Shown here: one piece after another, positions 22,717 through 25,848 of the stretch | How positions within the stretch are numbered: the stretch's first letter is position 1 | Layout: every line of letters begins with the position of its first letter | Origin: JBQTIU01 sp052387815 | Lineage (GTDB): Bacteria > Pseudomonadota > Alphaproteobacteria > CACIAM-22H2 | NCBI GenBank assembly: GCA_052387815.1 | Contig: JBQTIU010000101.1 | Span: 1-25,848, forward strand | Direction of reading: 5' to 3' | Length of the DNA: 25,848 bases | Made by a program: the position numbers and the translations under genes | Notes under the pieces: generated by a model | What the model was told of the DNA's origin: nothing | Database searches by the model: none | What the model saw: only the letters and a program-made list of their open reading frames with translations

Positions 22717-23778
22717 TCAGTCCGTGAAATCCAGCTCCGGCTCGTCAAGCGGCGCGAAATATTCGTCGACCATCGCCTCGCTCACTTCCTCGAGGCGCGC
22801 GGGAGTCCAATTCGGCCGGTTGTCCTTGTCGATGATGAGCGCGCGCACGCCTTCGAAGAAGTCGGGGGCGGCCATGAAGCGCCGCACCAGCCGGTATTCC
22901 ATCCCCATGCAGCCCTCGAACTCGAGTTTGGCGCCGAGGCGCAGTTGGCGGTGCGTGACCTTGAGGCTGAGGGGCGATTTCTCGGCCATGCTTGCCGCCG
23001 TCGCACGCGCCCAGTCCGAGCCCTCGGCCGCGAGCGTCGCCATGACCGCCTCGAGCGTCTCGCCCGCGAAGCAGCGCTCGATCGCCGGTCGCTGCGCGGC
23101 GAGCGGCGGCGGGCCGGGATCCTGCGCCGCCGCCGCCAGCACCGCCTCGACCGGCCCGCGGAGGCCGAGCGCGGCCACGAGCGCCGGCAGGCCGGAGGCC
23201 GGCACGTAATGCGTGGCGAGCCCGGTGTAGATCAGGTCGGCCGCCATCAGCCGCGCGCCCGTGAGGCCCAAGTACAGGCCGATGGCGCCGGGGCAGCGCG
23301 ACAGGAAATGGCTGGCGCCGACGTCGGGGAACAGGCCGATCCCGGTCTCCGGCATGGCGAAGACGGCGCGCTCGCTCACCACCCGGTATCGCCCGTTGAA
23401 CGACACCCCGACCCCGCCGCCCATGACGATGCCGTCGATCAGCGACACATAGGGCTTGGCGAACCGGAAGATGCGGCGATTGAGGCGGTACTCGTCGCGA
23501 AAAAAGGTGCTGGTCGTGCCCTCATCCGCGCCGCCCCGGCGCATGCGTAGCCAGGACTCGTAGAGCGAGCGCAGGTCGCCGCCGGCCGAGAAGGCGCGCT
23601 CGCCGGCGGCCGTCACCACGACCGCGCGGACGGAGGGATCGGGACCCCAGGCGCGGAGGCCCGCGGCGAGCCGGCGGATCATGTTCCAGGTGAGCGCGTT
23701 CAACGCCCGCGGACGATTGAGGGTCACGCGAACGAGGCCGTCTTGCCGTTCGACCAAGAGCTCGGGCTGGTCGTGCAA
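22717..23778 (-). CDS. 3-hydroxyisobutyryl-CoA hydrolase
   Basis: About 353 residues of the crotonase superfamily, hydrolysing 3-hydroxyisobutyryl-CoA in valine degradation. The oxyanion-hole segments are AFSAGGDLRSLYE (62-74) and GIVMGGGVGVSFNG, and the catalytic acid pair is in FAMPETGIGLFPDVGASHFL (Glu144, Asp152). The long C-terminal part, including SPLSLKVTHRQLR and ECMGMEYR-like GCMGMEYRLVRRF, marks the hydrolase group and not plain enoyl-CoA hydratases. No ATG or GTG is available near the N-terminus. I chose TTG 23778, five bases after the upstream dehydrogenase stop, so the start is uncertain by a few codons. Confidence 0.88.
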   Translation of the reverse strand: MHDQPELLVERQDGLVRVTLNRPRALNALTWNMIRRLAAGLRAWGPDPSVRAVVVTAAGERAFSAGGDLRSLYESWLRMRRGGADEGTTSTFFRDEYRLNRRIFRFAKPYVSLIDGIVMGGGVGVSFNGRYRVVSERAVFAMPETGIGLFPDVGASHFLSRCPGAIGLYLGLTGARLMAADLIYTGLATHYVPASGLPALVAALGLRGPVEAVLAAAAQDPGPPPLAAQRPAIERCFAGETLEAVMATLAAEGSDWARATAASMAEKSPLSLKVTHRQLRLGAKLEFEGCMGMEYRLVRRFMAAPDFFEGVRALIIDKDNRPNWTPARLEEVSEAMVDEYFAPLDEPELDFTD

Positions 23779-23783
23779 CGCCG

Positions 23784-24923
23784 TCAGTCCCCGAGCAGCC
23801 GGCGAGCGATGATCAGGCGCATGATCTCGTTGGTTCCTTCGAGGATCTGGTGGACCCGCACGTCGCGCAGGTGGCGCTCCATCGGGTAGTCGCGCAAGTA
23901 GCCGTAGCCCCCGAAGAGCTGGAGCGCCTGGTTGCAGACCTCGAAGCCGGCATCGGTGGCAAAGCGCTTGGCCATCGCGCAATGGAGGCTCGCCTCCTGA
24001 TCGCCACGCTCGAGGAGGACGGCAGCGCGATGGACCAGGAGGCGCGCCGCCTCGAGCGCGGTCGCCATGTCGGCGAGCCGGAAACGGAGCGCCTGGAACT
24101 CCGCGAGCTTGCGGCCGAATTGGGTGCGCACCCCCAAATGCGCGCGCGCCGCCTCGAGCGAGGCCCTGGCGGCGCCGATCGAGCACGCCGAGATGTTGAG
24201 CCGCCCGCCGTCGAGCCCCTGCATGGCGATCTTGAAGCCGTCGCCCTCGGCCCCGAGGCGGTTTTCCACCGGCACCTTGCAGTCCTCGAAGATCACCATC
24301 GCCGTCGGCTGGCTGTGCCAGCCGAGCTTCTTCTCCTGCTTGCCGAAGGACAGGCCGGAGGTGCCCTTCTCGACCACGATCGCCGAGATGCCTTTCGCGC
24401 CCTCGGGCCCGGTGCGGACCATGGCGACATAGACCTCGCTCGCGCCGGCGCCGGAGATGAAGGCCTTGGTGCCGTTGAGCACATAATGGTCGCCCGCGCG
24501 CACCGCCGTGGCCTTGAGCGAAGCCGCATCCGAGCCCGAGCCGGGCTCGGTCAGGCAGTAGCTCCCGAATTTGCGCATCGCGGTGAGGTCGGGCAGCCAG
24601 CGCCGCCGTTGGCGGTCATCGCCGAAGGCGTCGATCATCCACGACGACATGTTGTGGATCGAGATGAAGGCCGCGGTGGAGGCGCAGGCCGTGGCGAGCT
24701 CCTCGAAGATCAGCGCGGCATCGAGCCGCGACAGGTTCGCGCCGCCGACATCCTCGCGCACATAGATGCCGGCGAAGCCGAGCTTGGCCGCCTCGCGCAG
24801 CGCCTCGACCGGGAATACATGCCCCTCGTCCCAATCGGCGGCGAAGGGCGCCATCTTCTCGGCGGCGAAGCCGTGCGCCAGGTCCCGGAAGGCACGCTGT
24901 TCCTCGCTGAGCTCGAAGTCCAT
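23784..24923 (-). CDS. Acyl-CoA dehydrogenase, isobutyryl-CoA dehydrogenase-like
   Basis: A 379-residue FAD enzyme opening MDFELSEEQRAFRDLAHGFA. It shows the flavin-site segments CLTEPGSGSDAASLKATA and GTKAFISGAG, RTQFGRKLAEFQALRFRLAD, and the C-terminal QLFGGYGYLRDYPMERHLRD with catalytic Glu362 in LEGTNEIMRL. Together with the hydrolase and dehydrogenase directly downstream, this points to isobutyryl-CoA (valine) or another short branched acyl-CoA as substrate; the family alone does not decide. The ATG at 24923 has no ribosome-binding site, but a good promoter ends only about 9 bases upstream, so the mRNA may be leaderless. First gene of the cluster. Confidence 0.9.
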   Translation of the reverse strand: MDFELSEEQRAFRDLAHGFAAEKMAPFAADWDEGHVFPVEALREAAKLGFAGIYVREDVGGANLSRLDAALIFEELATACASTAAFISIHNMSSWMIDAFGDDRQRRRWLPDLTAMRKFGSYCLTEPGSGSDAASLKATAVRAGDHYVLNGTKAFISGAGASEVYVAMVRTGPEGAKGISAIVVEKGTSGLSFGKQEKKLGWHSQPTAMVIFEDCKVPVENRLGAEGDGFKIAMQGLDGGRLNISACSIGAARASLEAARAHLGVRTQFGRKLAEFQALRFRLADMATALEAARLLVHRAAVLLERGDQEASLHCAMAKRFATDAGFEVCNQALQLFGGYGYLRDYPMERHLRDVRVHQILEGTNEIMRLIIARRLLGD

Positions 24924-24931
24924 CGCCACTG

Positions 24932-24959
24932 GTGTAAGGCCCTGCCCCGTCCCGGTCAA
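24932..24959 (-). promoter_or_regulatory. Candidate promoter of the valine catabolism operon
   Basis: On the minus strand TTGACC (24959-24954) and TTACAC (24937-24932) are 16 bases apart. Transcription would begin near 24925, one to three bases before the ATG at 24923, so the message would have almost no leader. This agrees with the missing ribosome-binding site. Confidence 0.45.
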
Positions 24960-25102
24960 CCGGCGCCCGTGACAAAACCGGCCATGGAGGCTAATAAGGG
25001 CCATGACCGCACGCGGAATGGTTGGGGAGCGCCGGAACGAAGGCTGGCAACCCCTGGGCTCGCTCCGAAATTTCGCCAAGGGACAAGCTGAGGGACCGAC
25101 CG

Positions 25103-25825
25103 ATGCGATGCAAGCTTGATCGCCTGGACCTAACCTATGAGCTTACGTTCAAGCACCCTGCATTCGAGGTCGCGCAGGCGCCGGCTGCGATTCTGCGGGC
25201 GTTCCACAGCCACATCAATCCGCGATTCCCCCTGACGCCAGCCGATATGTATTCCTCAGGTGGCCCGCGGCTCGCGGATGTTGTGGTAGGCATCACGCTG
25301 TTGCGAGGAGCGGTGAACCTGTCGTTGAGGTCGGATCGCTTTATGGCGCGTTTCGAGCAATTCAAGACGGAGAACGACTTCAAAATCGCGGAGGATTGCC
25401 TGTCTCTCGGTCAAGATGCCCTGAAGCAGGCGCTCTCCAACACGGACTGGGCGCATACAGCGTATCGAACGTCCTCATGGTTGATATGCGATGACGCGGC
25501 GAAAGAAGTGGAGAGATTGCTTGCCGCCATCGCGCAACCAGTCCTGCCGATCGATGGATCGGTCTTGAACGCCGAGGTCCGTTACAATCTTGCCGCCGAA
25601 CTTGCGAATCCCTCTCAGAAATGGAATATCCAGTTTCAGGTCGAACGCTCGCTGATCCCATCGGCCAGCTTGTTTGTAATGTTCAGTGTGACGTTTTCCG
25701 ACTTTGTCGAAGGCTCGGGGCACCAATCTCTGTCCGAGCAGGTTGCGTTTTGCCGGCGCGCGTATGTTAATCTGCTTACGCAAATTGGGTTGACGCCAAG
25801 CGACGCCACCCTCGCACAGGGATGA
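25103..25825 (+). CDS. Unrecognised protein from a less GC-rich gene
   Basis: A 240-residue protein that I do not recognise. It starts MRCKLDRLDLTYELTFKHPA, has no signal peptide or membrane segment, and looks like alternating beta strands and helices, ending with a helix containing SEQVAFCRRAYVNLLTQIGL. A remote resemblance to the sporadic TIGR04255-type proteins in that final helix is only an impression. The ATG at 25103 has AGGGA nine bases upstream; an earlier in-frame ATG at 25022 adds 27 unlikely residues. Codon use is visibly less GC-biased than in the neighbours, suggesting acquisition from elsewhere. A further start codon 7 bases after its stop points to a two-gene unit continuing out of the window. 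Confidence 0.7.
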   Translation: MRCKLDRLDLTYELTFKHPAFEVAQAPAAILRAFHSHINPRFPLTPADMYSSGGPRLADVVVGITLLRGAVNLSLRSDRFMARFEQFKTENDFKIAEDCLSLGQDALKQALSNTDWAHTAYRTSSWLICDDAAKEVERLLAAIAQPVLPIDGSVLNAEVRYNLAAELANPSQKWNIQFQVERSLIPSASLFVMFSVTFSDFVEGSGHQSLSEQVAFCRRAYVNLLTQIGLTPSDATLAQG

Positions 25826-25832
25826 GGAACCG

Positions 25833-25848
25833 ATGCCGGATACCGGTC
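25833..25848 (+). CDS. Start of a downstream gene, cut by the window edge
   Basis: An ATG at 25833 lies 7 bases after the previous stop, with AGGA four bases upstream; only MPDTG can be read. Spacing and ribosome-binding site suggest it is the operon partner of the gene before it. Nothing can be said about function. Confidence 0.4.

Noticed and set aside
1..25848. CRISPR arrays, rRNA genes, insertion sequences, phage genes
   Set aside because: No regularly spaced repeats, no rRNA-like stretches and no transposase, integrase or capsid-like proteins were seen in reading both strands.

Overview
The window is about 25.8 kb of very GC-rich DNA with dense, mostly short-spaced genes. Gene content points to an alphaproteobacterium, perhaps near the Rhodospirillales. 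The pointers are a divergent glmU/phosphoglycolate phosphatase pair, small DUF4169 and DUF6898 proteins, a MarR regulator resembling LdtR, and branched-chain acyl-CoA degradation genes. The lineage is inferred from protein resemblance, not from a marker gene.

Left part (1-7.0 kb): a short AT-rich edge and a palindromic repeat are followed by three genes on the minus strand, in transcription order glmU, glmS and a Tat-exported alpha-carbonic anhydrase. glmU and glmS lie 2 bp apart and make UDP-GlcNAc. Divergent from glmU is a phosphoglycolate phosphatase, whose 3' end overlaps by 20 bp the 3' end of an orphan membrane PAS histidine kinase.

Middle (7.0-13.9 kb): an SDR-fold protein with Phe in place of the catalytic Tyr comes first. 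Next is a wrecked higBA toxin-antitoxin locus, where an internal deletion joined the end of the toxin to the back half of the antitoxin. A secreted DUF3108-like protein lies on the minus strand. It diverges from a four-gene sugar ABC importer operon (binding protein, ATPase, two permeases) that has a perfect 19-bp palindrome at its promoter and a 10-bp hairpin between the first two genes. A tRNA-Val(CAC) with its own promoter follows.

Right-middle (13.9-17.9 kb, all minus strand): an M24-fold protein whose metal ligands all appear substituted; an RHH/PIN toxin-antitoxin pair; a DUF4169 protein; a family III CoA-transferase; a second copy of the palindromic repeat; a truncated class I CoA-transferase alpha subunit whose stop codon lies inside that repeat; and a DUF6898 protein.

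Right part (17.9-25.8 kb): a secreted alpha/beta hydrolase, a RidA-fold protein lacking the family arginine and a glutaryl-CoA dehydrogenase run on the plus strand. They converge on a minus-strand cluster in transcription order acyl-CoA dehydrogenase, 3-hydroxyisobutyryl-CoA hydrolase, 3-hydroxyisobutyrate dehydrogenase and a MarR regulator. This is a valine catabolism route. The right edge holds a less GC-rich, unrecognised gene and the first codons of a probable partner.

I found no convincing large novel system. The most interesting items are the higBA deletion, the repeat that ends a CoA-transferase gene, the M24 protein without metal ligands, and the unidentified gene pair at the right edge.
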